NCBI GenBank assembly: GCA_946626395.1
Contig: CAMOUF010000306.1
Coordinates: forward strand, 1 to 11,796
Direction: 5' to 3'
DNA from: an uncultured Clostridia bacterium
GTDB taxonomy: Bacteria > Bacillota > Clostridia > Christensenellales > Aristaeellaceae
Length of the DNA stretch: 11,796 nucleotides
Shown here: one piece after another, positions 1 to 6,702 of the stretch
How positions within the stretch are numbered: the first letter of the stretch is position 1
Layout of the letters: each line of letters opens with the position of its first letter
Position numbers and translations under genes: made by a program
Notes under the pieces: model-generated
Seen by the model: the letters and a program-made list of their open reading frames with translations, nothing else
What the model was told of the DNA's origin: nothing
The model's database searches: none

Positions 1-519
1 CAGCAGGTGAAAAAGCGGCTGGACAAAGCTTTCCGTGTCAATACCGTCAGCGAGGGTGACCCGCTGGAAATTTACACAGACCGGGACGGGGAAGTCATTT
101 TAAAAAAGTATTCCCCCATTGGGGAAATGTCGTCCTTTGCCAAGGATTATACGGAATCGCTGTTCCGTTCTCTGGGCCACATCGCCTGCATCGTGGACAG
201 GGATCAGGTGGTGGCGGCCAGCGGGGTGAGCCGGAAGGAACTGTGGGATAAGCCTATCAGCCCGGATTTGGAAAACGCGATCCAGGCCCGGCAAACCCTG
301 GCCACGAGCCGCACCGGCGGTGGCAAGATCGTGCCTGTCACCAACGAGGAGGACGTGTCCGGGTATACCGCCCAGGTGGTGTCGCCTATCATTGCGGATG
401 GGGAGGCCATCGGCGCGGTGCTGCTTTTGTCCCGGGAGCAGGGGGCAAAAATGGGGGACACGGAAGTGAAGGTGGCAGAAACCGCCGCTGGCATCGTTGG
501 ACGGCAAATGGAACAGTAA
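1..519 (+). CDS. spoVT: Stage V sporulation protein T (SpoVT), 5' end cut by window edge
   Basis: This is a transcriptional regulator of the forespore (sigma-G) stage: an AbrB-type DNA-binding domain followed by a GAF-like sensor domain. The frame is open to base 1, so the true start lies outside the window; a GTG at 7 is available but would remove most of the DNA-binding domain. The segment EGDPLEIY, then DRDGEVILKKYSPIGE, is the SpoVT signature at the end of the AbrB domain. From about residue 45 the sequence runs through FAKDYTESLF, GHIACIVDRDQVVAASG and SRKELWDKPIS, typical of the SpoVT GAF domain. The visible 172 codons compare with about 178 residues in Bacillus subtilis. The residues just before EGDPLEIY (VKKRLDKAFRVNTVS) differ from the usual IPKEIRRTLRIR and may include a short insertion. 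It converges on the nfn operon and ends in a TAATAA double stop. The family call is strong; a divergent paralogue is possible. Confidence 0.9.
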   Translation, partial: QQVKKRLDKAFRVNTVSEGDPLEIYTDRDGEVILKKYSPIGEMSSFAKDYTESLFRSLGHIACIVDRDQVVAASGVSRKELWDKPISPDLENAIQARQTLATSRTGGGKIVPVTNEEDVSGYTAQVVSPIIADGEAIGAVLLLSREQGAKMGDTEVKVAETAAGIVGRQMEQ

Positions 520-524
520 TAAGC

Positions 525-560
525 AAAAAACCCTGCGGTATCGCTACCACAGGGATTTTG
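525..560. terminator. Bidirectional intrinsic terminator between spoVT and the nfn operon
   Basis: Bases 531-540 (CCCTGCGGTA) pair with 545-554 (TACCACAGGG) around a TCGC tetraloop, with a single C/A mismatch. On the minus strand the stem is followed directly by six U residues (the A run at 525-530), and the stop of the 61-residue ORF lies only about a dozen bases upstream. This makes it a strong terminator for the leftward operon. On the plus strand the stem is followed by ATTTTG, so it should also end spoVT transcription, less efficiently. Confidence 0.88.
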
Positions 561-566
561 CGTTTA

Positions 567-752
567 TCAGAATTGTTCGTACAGAGGAAAGCCCAGCATT
601 TCTTCAAACAACCGATCCAGCTCCTCCGGGTCGTCGGAAAGCCAGATCATCTTGGGCATAAGAGAATCCTCCACGTGGAAAAACAGCCGTTCCACGTCCT
701 CCCGGGTCAGGGTCTGTTCCCGATCCAGAATGTGAACGCCGGGCAGCTTCAA
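567..752 (-). CDS. Short hypothetical protein (61 aa), distal gene of the nfn operon
   Basis: I do not recognise this product. It is an acidic 61-residue protein with no membrane segment or cysteine motif. Residues 15-25 and 40-55 (TREDVERLFF and DDPEELDRLFEEML) look helical. The start appears to be TTG at 752; the only nearby upstream ATG (in ACATGCTTTG) is out of frame and meets a stop after two codons. An AAGGA that overlaps the end of nfnB lies about 11 bases before this TTG. The ORF begins 7 bases after the nfnB stop and ends about a dozen bases before a strong minus-strand terminator, so it is placed as the last gene of the nfn operon. Position and terminator favour a real gene; the TTG start and lack of recognised homology keep confidence moderate. 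Confidence 0.55.
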   Translation of the reverse strand: MKLPGVHILDREQTLTREDVERLFFHVEDSLMPKMIWLSDDPEELDRLFEEMLGFPLYEQF

Positions 753-759
753 AGCATGT

Positions 760-2151
760 TCATTCCTTGTTGGACAGGTATTCGTCGATGGCCGCGGCGG
801 CGTTTTTCCCCGCGCCCATGGCCAGGATCACCGTGGCCGCGCCGGTCACCGCGTCGCCGCCCGCGTAAACGCCTTCCCGGGAGGTGAGTCCCGTTTCTTC
901 CTCCGCGATAATGCCGCCCCATTTCTGGGTTTCCAGGCCGGCGGTGGTGGATTTAATGAGGGGATTGGGGCTGGTGCCAAGAGCCATGATCACGGAGTCC
1001 AGCTCCAGGGTAAATTCGCTGCCCTCCTTGGGCACGGGACGGCGGCGGCCGGGGGCGTCGGGTTCGCCCAATTCCATCTCCTGGCACCGGGCGGCGCAGA
1101 CCCAGCCCTGGTCGTTGCCCATGATTTCCAGGGGATTGGTGAGGAACTTGAACACGATGCCCTCTTCCATGGCGTGCTCCACTTCCTCCCGCCGGGCGGG
1201 TAATTCCGCTTCCGTGCGGCGGTAAATAATGGTCACGTCCGCGCCAAGGCGCTTGGCGCAGCGGGCCGCGTCCATGGCCACGTTGCCGCCGCCCACCACC
1301 GCAACATGTTTTCCGTGCTGGATGGGGGTGTCGCTGCCGGGCTGATAGGCTTTCATCAGGTTGATGCGGGTGAGGAATTCATTGGCGGAATACACGCCCT
1401 TCAGGTTTTCCCCGGGAATGTTCATGAACTTGGGCAGCCCCGCGCCGGAGCCGATGAACACTGCCTCAAAGCCGTATTCCTGCATAAGCTCGTCAATGGT
1501 GATGGTTTTGCCGATGACCACGTTGGTTTCGATCTTCACGCCCAGCTGAGCCAGGGTGTCGATTTCCTTCTGCACGATGGACTTGGGCAGACGGAATTCC
1601 GGAATGCCGTACACCAGCACGCCGCCTGCCAGATGCAGCGCTTCAAACACGGTGACTTCATAACCCTTTTTCGCCAAGTCCCCCGCGCAGGTAAGGCCGG
1701 AGGGGCCGGAGCCGATCACGGCCACCTTGCGGCCATTGGAGGCAGGCCGCACGGGCTGTTGAGTGCAGTGGGCGTTATGCCAGTCGGCGGCAAAGCGCTC
1801 CAGGCGGCCGATGCCCACGGGTTCGCCCTTGATGCCGCGAACGCACTTGCTTTCGCATTGGCTTTCCTGGGGGCACACCCGGCCGCATACGGCGGGCAGG
1901 GAGGAGGATTCGGAAATCACCTGATAAGCGCCTTCAAAGTCCCCCGCCGCCATTTTCTGAATAAAATCCGGGATGCGGATGCGCACGGGACAGCCGCCCA
2001 CGCAGGGCCGGTTTTTGCAGTTCAGGCACCGCTTGGCTTCGTCTATGGCCGTTTCGGTGGAATAGCCCAGGGCCACTTCTTTGAAATTCTGATTGCGAAC
2101 CTCCGGGGCCTGGGAGGGCATGGGGTTCTTCTGCATCGCCATATTGGGCAT
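760..2151 (-). CDS. nfnB: NfnB: large subunit of NADH-dependent ferredoxin:NADP+ oxidoreductase (GltD-like)
   Basis: This is a 463-residue cytoplasmic flavoprotein of the glutamate synthase small-chain family. With NfnA it forms the electron-bifurcating transhydrogenase that couples NADPH oxidation to reduction of NAD+ and ferredoxin, or the reverse. The N-terminal domain has eight cysteines for two [4Fe-4S] clusters: C42, C45, C50, C54 and C89, C93, C99, C103. A first dinucleotide fold (VAVIGSGPSG, residues 143-152) binds FAD, a second (VVGGGNVAMDAAR, about 285-297) binds NADP(H), and GVYAGGDAVTGA near 427-438 closes the FAD site. I chose ATG at 2151 because AAGGAGG lies 9 bases upstream and the product then has the usual length; the frame stays open for 38 more codons upstream, but these overlap nfnA and look unlike the family. 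Such genes are often named gltA or gltD, but no glutamate synthase large subunit is present and the NfnA partner is adjacent, which favours Nfn. The start is one base past the nfnA stop. Confidence 0.93.
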   Translation of the reverse strand: MPNMAMQKNPMPSQAPEVRNQNFKEVALGYSTETAIDEAKRCLNCKNRPCVGGCPVRIRIPDFIQKMAAGDFEGAYQVISESSSLPAVCGRVCPQESQCESKCVRGIKGEPVGIGRLERFAADWHNAHCTQQPVRPASNGRKVAVIGSGPSGLTCAGDLAKKGYEVTVFEALHLAGGVLVYGIPEFRLPKSIVQKEIDTLAQLGVKIETNVVIGKTITIDELMQEYGFEAVFIGSGAGLPKFMNIPGENLKGVYSANEFLTRINLMKAYQPGSDTPIQHGKHVAVVGGGNVAMDAARCAKRLGADVTIIYRRTEAELPARREEVEHAMEEGIVFKFLTNPLEIMGNDQGWVCAARCQEMELGEPDAPGRRRPVPKEGSEFTLELDSVIMALGTSPNPLIKSTTAGLETQKWGGIIAEEETGLTSREGVYAGGDAVTGAATVILAMGAGKNAAAAIDEYLSNKE

Positions 2152-2152
2152 G

Positions 2153-2992
2153 TTATTTCGCCTCCTTGAACAGATTGCAGGCTTCCGTGTAAGCGTGGCG
2201 CTCAAATTCCTGATAGGTGCGTCCCCGGGCCATGGCCTCGTCAAAGTCGATTTCGTGGCCGTCAAATTCCGGGCCGTCCACGCAGGCGAATTTGGTCTTT
2301 CCGCCCACGGTCAGGCGGCAGCCGCCGCACATGCCGGTGCCGTCGATCATGATGGGGTTCATGCTGGCGATGGTTTTAACGCCGTACTGCTTGGTCAGCT
2401 GGCAGACGAACTTCATCATGATCAGGGGTCCGATGGTAATGACCTCGTCATACTGTTCGCCAGACTCAATCAGTTTTTTCAGCGCGTCGGTGACCAGGCC
2501 CTTTTCGCCCCAGGAGCCGTCGTCGCTCATGCGGACGAACTTCGTGCTGGCGGCGGCGAACTCATCCTCCAATATGACCAAGTCTTTATTCCGGAAGCCC
2601 GAGATAGCGTGTACCTCCGCGCCCTGGTCATGGAGCTTCTTGGTTACAGGATAGGCAATGGCGCAGCCAACGCCGCCGCCCACCACGGCCACCTTTTTCA
2701 GGCCCTCCGTGTGGGTGGCCCTTCCCAAGGGGCCGACGAAATCGTGAATAAAATCCCCCTCGTTCAGGTGGTTCAGCTTTTCGGTGGTAGCGCCCACGAT
2801 CTGGAAAATGATGGTGACGGTGCCTTTTTCCCGGTCATAGTCCGCCACGGTGAGGGGAATGCGCTCGCCCTCGGCGTCCACCCGCAGAATGATAAACTGG
2901 CCCGGCTCCGCCTTTCGGGCCACCAAGGGAGCGTCCACCTCCATGAGCGTGACGGTGGGATTCAGGCATTTCTTTTTCAGGATTTTATTCAC
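2153..2992 (-). CDS. nfnA: NfnA: small subunit of NADH-dependent ferredoxin:NADP+ oxidoreductase
   Basis: This is a 279-residue protein of the ferredoxin-NADP reductase / dihydroorotate dehydrogenase PyrK-like family. In Nfn it carries the NADH-side FAD and a [2Fe-2S] cluster. An FAD-binding barrel occupies about residues 1-95 (PGQFIILR 30-37, RIPLTVADYD 44-53). A nucleotide-binding domain follows with VAVVGGGVGCA at 101-111. The C-terminal cluster motif has C222, C225 and C237 with D217 just upstream (DGTGMCGGC), matching the Asp/Cys3 ligation known for Nfn small subunits. I place the start at GTG 2992: AAGGAGG precedes it by 8 bases and the product then begins like the family. A TTG 36 bases upstream would place the ribosome binding site inside the coding region. 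It is the promoter-proximal gene of the operon and precedes nfnB by one base. SudB-type annotations refer to the same family. Confidence 0.93.
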   Translation of the reverse strand: MNKILKKKCLNPTVTLMEVDAPLVARKAEPGQFIILRVDAEGERIPLTVADYDREKGTVTIIFQIVGATTEKLNHLNEGDFIHDFVGPLGRATHTEGLKKVAVVGGGVGCAIAYPVTKKLHDQGAEVHAISGFRNKDLVILEDEFAAASTKFVRMSDDGSWGEKGLVTDALKKLIESGEQYDEVITIGPLIMMKFVCQLTKQYGVKTIASMNPIMIDGTGMCGGCRLTVGGKTKFACVDGPEFDGHEIDFDEAMARGRTYQEFERHAYTEACNLFKEAK

Positions 2993-2999
2993 AACCCAA

Positions 3000-3051
3000 T
3001 CCTCCTTGTGATTATTGGTCAAAAACAATAATTGATTCCGGCGCTGCGCCG
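3000..3051 (-). promoter_or_regulatory. nfnA leader with perfect inverted repeat (candidate operator or hairpin)
   Basis: ATTATTG (3011-3017) and CAATAAT (3026-3032) form a perfect 7-base inverted repeat separated by 8 bases, just upstream of the nfnA ribosome binding site. A second GC-rich inverted repeat, CGGCG-CTG-CGCCG, lies at 3039-3051. Both fall in the predicted 5' leader downstream of the -10 element. They could be a repressor site or RNA hairpins. The AT-rich repeat does not match the Rex consensus (TTGTGA or TTGTTA arms), so no regulator is named. Confidence 0.4.
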
Positions 3052-3059
3052 TAAGGAAT

Positions 3060-3068
3060 ATTATATCA
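3060..3068 (-). promoter_or_regulatory. Extended -10 promoter for nfnA-nfnB
   Basis: The minus strand reads TGATATAAT: a perfect TATAAT (3060-3065) preceded by the TG of an extended -10. No good -35 hexamer is found at the expected distance (AGCCTT at a 17-base spacing), as is common for extended -10 promoters. Transcription would start near 3053 and give a leader of about 60 bases. It is divergent from, and overlaps the upstream region of, the rightward promoter at 3116-3144. Confidence 0.65.
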
Positions 3069-3115
3069 GAAATCCAGGGGAAAGGCTATGGAATACAAAA
3101 GAAAAGCAATTTTTC

Positions 3116-3144
3116 TTGACGAACGCTTTTTCCCGCGGTATCAT
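3116..3144 (+). promoter_or_regulatory. Sigma-A type promoter for the Gx/HepPP-I gene
   Basis: TTGACG (3116-3121) and TATCAT (3139-3144) are separated by exactly 17 bases, each close to the vegetative consensus. The predicted start near 3151 gives a leader of about 30 bases ending in AAGGAG (3171-3176), 6 bases before the ATG at 3183. Confidence 0.75.
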
Positions 3145-3182
3145 GGGAGAGAAGAGAGAACCCACGGAAAAAGGAGAATGCC

Positions 3183-3701
3183 ATGAAGCCCGGTTCCAGA
3201 AGAGAGATCACCCTGCGCACGGCGTATTCCGGCTTGCTGATCGCCGTGATGCTGGTGTTGGGATATATAGAAAGCCTGCTGCCTGCGGTGGGGGCAGTGC
3301 CGGGCATCAAGCTGGGCCTGTCCAACAGCGTGCTGATCTTTGCGGTGTATATGCTCAATTTGCCTACCGCCTGGGCGCTGATGGTGCTTAAGGTATTGCT
3401 CAGCGGGCTTTTGTTCGGCGGGGCCAGCACCATTCTGTACGCCATGTCCGGCGGTGTGCTGAGCATGCTGTCTATGACGCTGCTGAGCCGGATGAAAAGC
3501 ATGCATCCTGTGACCGTCAGCATGGTGGGCGGCGTGATGCATAACGTGGGCCAGGTGGCTATGGCCATGATTTTATTCAAGACAAATCAATTGCTGTATT
3601 ATATGGCGGTGCTGATTTTTGTGGGCATGGCCTGCGGCGCGCTGACGGGCGTGTGCGCCAGCAGCGTGATGAAGCACTTAAAATCCATCAGAAAAAACTG
3701 A
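3183..3701 (+). CDS. Gx transporter / heptaprenyl diphosphate synthase component I family membrane protein
   Basis: This is a 172-residue integral membrane protein of the Hpre_diP_synt_I family, also annotated as Gx transporter. It has about five hydrophobic segments (roughly residues 13-34, 47-60, 62-78, 84-101 and 114-160, the last probably two helices) and short charged tails. Two conserved motifs stand out: PGIKLGLSN at 40-48 and GGVMHNVGQ at 116-124. The fold resembles small-molecule S-components. The historical link to heptaprenyl diphosphate synthesis is weak, and members may transport a substrate, so the function here is unassigned. In other Clostridia the gene often follows a NusG-like small protein; none is present here. 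It has its own promoter and a strong ribosome binding site and is followed by a terminator-like hairpin. Confidence 0.85.
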   Translation: MKPGSRREITLRTAYSGLLIAVMLVLGYIESLLPAVGAVPGIKLGLSNSVLIFAVYMLNLPTAWALMVLKVLLSGLLFGGASTILYAMSGGVLSMLSMTLLSRMKSMHPVTVSMVGGVMHNVGQVAMAMILFKTNQLLYYMAVLIFVGMACGALTGVCASSVMKHLKSIRKN

Positions 3702-3716
3702 CTCAAAGGAAAAACG

Positions 3717-3771
3717 AATGCCTTCCGGCTTCCTTTCATATATTGAAAGAAAAACAGGGAGGCATTTTTTT
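3717..3771 (+). terminator. Intrinsic terminator or attenuator overlapping the ykvI-like ribosome binding site
   Basis: AATGCCTTCC (3717-3726) pairs with GGGAGGCATT (3757-3766) with one G-T wobble. A nested hairpin CTTTCA/TGAAAG (3733-3738 with 3744-3749) lies inside the loop. A run of seven T residues (3765-3771) follows. It lies 15 bases after the preceding stop. The 3' arm contains the only ribosome binding site (GGGAGG) for the gene starting at 3774, so the structure would block both transcription and translation of that gene. Confidence 0.8.
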
Positions 3772-3773
3772 AT

Positions 3774-4697
3774 ATGGCTTTTTGCATTCTGGGGGCGATG
3801 GTGGGGGCGGGCTTCGCTTCGGGCCGGGAGATCATGCAGTATTTCAGTCAATGGGGCCATTGGTCCTGGGGGTTTGTGGCGCTGGCTTGGGCGGTCATGT
3901 CCGCGCTGTGCTGTCTGGCATCAAAGGGAACAGGCTGTAAGAGTGGCTGGCTTTTGCTGCCTTTATATATCGCGGTGGGCGGCGGCATGACCGCGGCGGC
4001 GGGAGAGTTGGCGGCATTGACCCTTCCTGTTTTCCATGCAAGAACCTTTGGGGGCCTTTACACGCTGCTGCTGTGCGCTTTCTTTTCCCGCCGTTCCCTG
4101 GGGGCCATGGCCTGGGTCAGCCGGGCGCTGCTGCCTTTGATGCTGGCTGCCTTTCTGTTATGCGCGCGTATCCAGGGGGAAGGCGGAGCGGCGCCCATCT
4201 TTTCCTGGGAGGAGCTTGCCTTGGCGCTTCTTCGGTTGATGGGATACTGTGGAATGAATGTGATGCTGGCGCTGCCAGTGATCCGGGAAATCAAGGACAG
4301 GAAAAGAACGCTTGGTTTGTTTTGCCTGCTGCTGCTGGGATTGCTGGCCGCCGGAAATGCTGTCCTCTTGCCCCATGGGGAAGCAATGAAAAACGCGCCG
4401 CTGCCCGTGGTGGAGCTGCTGCGCGCCTATGGGAAACCTGGATATTATTTATCCGCCGCCGTACTGTATCTGGCGGTGTGCACCACGCTGCTGTCTGTTC
4501 TGCGGGGAGCCCGGGAGCAATTGTCCGAGACGCTGCGGCACCCTATGGCCGCGTCCTGCCTCACCTGCGGAGTCGCGGCCGTGGTGGGCTTTGAACGGAT
4601 CGTCGCCTGGGCGTATCCGGTTTTTGGGTATCTGGCCATGGGGATGCTGCTATGGGAGGGGATGAAAGCAAAACATACCCGCCAAAGGCAAGCCTAA
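3774..4697 (+). CDS. YkvI-like polytopic membrane protein
   Basis: This is a 307-residue polytopic inner-membrane protein resembling the YkvI family, which is thought to have an APC/LeuT-type transporter fold. The hallmark is the first helix, VGAGFASGREIMQYF (residues 10-24), with the small-residue break typical of a substrate site. About eight to nine further hydrophobic segments follow (near 32-50, 57-82, 93-105, 113-131, 153-170, 177-199, 225-244, 259-272 and 276-295). The substrate is unknown. It is somewhat shorter than the usual 330-350 residues, mainly because the start lies almost at the conserved first helix. In-frame codons upstream (KKNREAFFY) run back to a stop at 3744 but offer no start, so ATG 3774 stands, with GGAGG 11 bases upstream. 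That ribosome binding site is buried in a terminator-type hairpin. No separate promoter is evident. It converges on the RNA repair operon with 16 bases between stops. Confidence 0.78.
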   Translation: MAFCILGAMVGAGFASGREIMQYFSQWGHWSWGFVALAWAVMSALCCLASKGTGCKSGWLLLPLYIAVGGGMTAAAGELAALTLPVFHARTFGGLYTLLLCAFFSRRSLGAMAWVSRALLPLMLAAFLLCARIQGEGGAAPIFSWEELALALLRLMGYCGMNVMLALPVIREIKDRKRTLGLFCLLLLGLLAAGNAVLLPHGEAMKNAPLPVVELLRAYGKPGYYLSAAVLYLAVCTTLLSVLRGAREQLSETLRHPMAASCLTCGVAAVVGFERIVAWAYPVFGYLAMGMLLWEGMKAKHTRQRQA

Positions 4698-4713
4698 AAT
4701 CAAGCCTCCATCT

Positions 4714-5883
4714 TCATGTGCACTGCCATTCCACCCGCTGGGCCTCAAAGGCCAAGGGCGGCTCCAGCTTATTGAGCATTTCTGAAATCACGTGTTCCGG
4801 CACGGCGGAAGGGCGGGCTTTGTTCCTGCGCAGGTTTTCATCCCACCCTGTTTCCAGGTACACGATGCGCACCCGCGCGCCGTAGCGCTCAAACAGGCTG
4901 ATTTGTTCAGCCCGCTTTTCCGTCAGGCTGGTGGCGTTCCAGATGAAGGGCTGCTTTTTTCGCAGGTATTCCCTGGCCTGCTCCTTGGCCCGCTGGACCA
5001 CGAGACCCTGATTGCCGTCGGATTTGATTTTGAGTTCCCTGCGGATATCGTCCAGGCAGACCACCGGCATTTCGGGATGATTTGCCTGAATCCAGGTATC
5101 CTTTCCGGTACCCGGCAGTCCGCACAGGAGAATGACTTCGCCCCAGGCAGGATCGAATAAATCCTGTTCCTTCCAGACCTGGCTGCCAGAAAAAAGAGCC
5201 CGGGCCGTGTGGGGAGAAGGGAAAGGATAGGGCCCGGCATAGCAGTCCGCTTCCTTCGCGGCCTCCCGGGTCAATTGCACGTTTTCCAGCAAAAGCGGGA
5301 TGTCGTCAGCGATACGGCCCATCACGTCCGCCTGGGATAAAAGGCAGAGGGTTTTCCAGGTAAAGGCAGGGGCCAGGGCGCTGGTGGACGCCAGCTTGAG
5401 CGCCTGGGTTTCCGCGTCCGTTTTTTCAAACAAATGCAGCGGCTGGGTATGATACCGGATCAGCAAACAGACCGCTTCCCGGAACCGCTGTTTATTTTCC
5501 GAACCGCTCAGACCGTATTCCGTCCAAAGCAGCGTGCGGGCCAGCTGGGCCCCGATGGGGCCGTGGCGGGGAGCACGCAGAACGCCGTTTTCCAGCCGGG
5601 TGGCGCTTATTTTACCAATGTCATGGAGCAGGGCCGCCAGGGCCAGGGGCTGGGCTTCCTGGGGCGGCAGGGCGCGAAAATCCGCAAGGCGGGCCAGCGC
5701 TTCGCACACCAGCTTCGTGTGGGTCATCACGTCGCCTTCCCCGTGGTGCTCCTTTTGCTGGGGTGTTCTGGCCATGCCGTCAAACAGGCTTTTGAAGCCG
5801 GGCAAATTGTTCAGCGCGTTCCAATCATAGGAAAAAAACGGCGGGGCAGGCAGAGCGTCCAGCAATGCTTGCAGAGGGTCCAC
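4714..5883 (-). CDS. HD-Pnk: HD-domain 2',3'-phosphoesterase fused to 5'-OH polynucleotide kinase
   Basis: This 389-residue protein looks like a bifunctional RNA end-healing enzyme. Residues about 45-200 form an HD phosphohydrolase domain with H55, H87-D88 (ALLHDIGK), H107, H145 and D186. Residues about 248-389 form a P-loop kinase: Walker A GLPGTGKD at 255-262, then LDDIRREL at 277-284, where D278 and R281 match the general base and substrate-binding arginine of T4 polynucleotide kinase, and a lid region with R352/R353. The same HD-then-kinase order occurs in the characterised Runella slithyformis HD-Pnk, whose HD domain removes 2',3'-cyclic and terminal phosphates and whose kinase phosphorylates 5'-OH ends. 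The start is GTG at 5883, 6 bases after the ligase stop, with AAAGGA 9 bases upstream. It is the last gene of the operon. The domain calls rest on visible motifs; RNA as substrate is inferred from the family and the ligase neighbour. Confidence 0.9.
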   Translation of the reverse strand: MDPLQALLDALPAPPFFSYDWNALNNLPGFKSLFDGMARTPQQKEHHGEGDVMTHTKLVCEALARLADFRALPPQEAQPLALAALLHDIGKISATRLENGVLRAPRHGPIGAQLARTLLWTEYGLSGSENKQRFREAVCLLIRYHTQPLHLFEKTDAETQALKLASTSALAPAFTWKTLCLLSQADVMGRIADDIPLLLENVQLTREAAKEADCYAGPYPFPSPHTARALFSGSQVWKEQDLFDPAWGEVILLCGLPGTGKDTWIQANHPEMPVVCLDDIRRELKIKSDGNQGLVVQRAKEQAREYLRKKQPFIWNATSLTEKRAEQISLFERYGARVRIVYLETGWDENLRRNKARPSAVPEHVISEMLNKLEPPLAFEAQRVEWQCT

Positions 5884-5889
5884 TGGCCA

Positions 5890-6702
5890 TCATCCTTTCA
5901 GAGCGGGCAGGAACAGGTCCTCCATGGGGCGGCACAGCATGTTGGGAATAATGGGCCGCTCCAGCCAATGGGATTGGGATTGCTCCACGGTCTGGGTAAA
6001 GGAGGCGCGGACAAACTTGACCCGCAAAGTGACCTGTCCGTTTTCCTCCGCCTTGATATACAACCCCTCCATGGTGCGGGCGGAGTCGGTTTCCCGCAGA
6101 ATCCGGTCCGGGTCCTGGCCCTCCCGAAGGGCGGATTGACGGAGGTTTTCCAGATGGTTTTCAGTAATATAGTTGGAATCACACAAGTATTTGGTGATGT
6201 CTTCCACACGGCTGAACGCGCCCTCCGCCAGCACGGCGGCAGAGCAAACCGGCAGCTTTTCCGTCATTTCCCGGCGGGAGGGCGTATCCAGAAAACGGTC
6301 GGTTTCCTTGTCCAGGATATCAAACTCCATGAAATAATGGGGCAGGGCATCGTAGAAAATGGTATGCTTGGCGTAGAGCCATTCCCCATAGAGAATATAC
6401 CGCGTTCCCAATACGCTGTACAGGGCATCGCGGTGCACCATGCCCCACTGCTTAAAGAAATTATAATGCTTTTCCCGGTAGCCGCCGGTGAGGAAATGTC
6501 CCCGGCTCTGCAGGCGCAGATCCCCCTGGGGTGAAAACGAAACGGCGGTGTTGGCTCCGTCGATTTTTTCTTCCACCACCAAATGCCGCCCCGCGATCAC
6601 GGAAAAAGGAATCTGCGACAGATCCTCGTCGCCGGGCTGCAAACGGGAGCCTTCCAAATGGGGCGTGCGGGGATATTTGATGATCGAATCTTGATCAGGC
6701 AT
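5890..6702 (-). CDS. ATP-dependent RNA ligase (Rnl-type nucleotidyltransferase)
   Basis: This 270-residue protein carries the ordered motifs of covalent nucleotidyltransferases. Motif I is EKIDGAN at 45-51, with K46 the predicted AMP-accepting lysine. SRGHF (66-70) is a motif Ia-like arginine/glycine element. Motif III is YGEWLY (105-110) and IIIa is FMEFDI (124-129). Motif IV is EGLYIK (212-217) and motif V is LRVKFVR (226-232). The opening KYPRTPHLEGSR is typical of the bacterial RNA_ligase family. There is room for only a short C-terminal tail after motif V, with no OB fold, BRCT or other DNA ligase modules, which argues for RNA rather than DNA joining. It would seal 3'-OH/5'-phosphate ends made by the HD-Pnk encoded immediately downstream. 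Its ATG overlaps the end of the methyltransferase gene by 8 bases, implying translational coupling. The strand-sealing role is a family inference. Confidence 0.9.
   Translation of the reverse strand: MPDQDSIIKYPRTPHLEGSRLQPGDEDLSQIPFSVIAGRHLVVEEKIDGANTAVSFSPQGDLRLQSRGHFLTGGYREKHYNFFKQWGMVHRDALYSVLGTRYILYGEWLYAKHTIFYDALPHYFMEFDILDKETDRFLDTPSRREMTEKLPVCSAAVLAEGAFSRVEDITKYLCDSNYITENHLENLRQSALREGQDPDRILRETDSARTMEGLYIKAEENGQVTLRVKFVRASFTQTVEQSQSHWLERPIIPNMLCRPMEDLFLPALKG

Noticed and set aside
2152..2265. N-terminal extension of nfnB by 38 codons
   Set aside because: It lies wholly within nfnA and its residues do not resemble the family; ATG 2151 has an ideal AAGGAGG site.
760..2992. Glutamate synthase (GltB/GltD) annotation of the flavoprotein pair
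   Set aside because: There is no large glutamate synthase subunit, and the partner has the FAD plus Asp/Cys3 [2Fe-2S] layout of NfnA.
2993..3028. TTG start of nfnA at 3028
   Set aside because: The start codon would lie inside the inverted repeat and the AAGGAGG for GTG 2992 would be coding; the shorter form fits the family length.
1306..3031. Long plus-strand ORFs (287 and 312 codons) opposite nfnB and nfnA
   Set aside because: They are antisense to genes with complete domain motifs, show low-complexity His/Ala/Gly-rich composition and have no ribosome binding sites. They are GC-driven shadows.
3011..3032. Rex operator
   Set aside because: The palindrome is symmetric but lacks the TTGTGA/TTGTTA arms and the 18-base geometry of known Rex sites.
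4698..4713. Terminator between the convergent YkvI-like and HD-Pnk genes
   Set aside because: Only 16 bases separate the stops and no stable hairpin with a T-run was found on either strand.
5434..6534. 366-codon plus-strand ORF across the RNA ligase/HD-Pnk junction
   Set aside because: It lies opposite two well-supported genes, has no recognisable motif, and has composition typical of antisense frames in GC-rich DNA.
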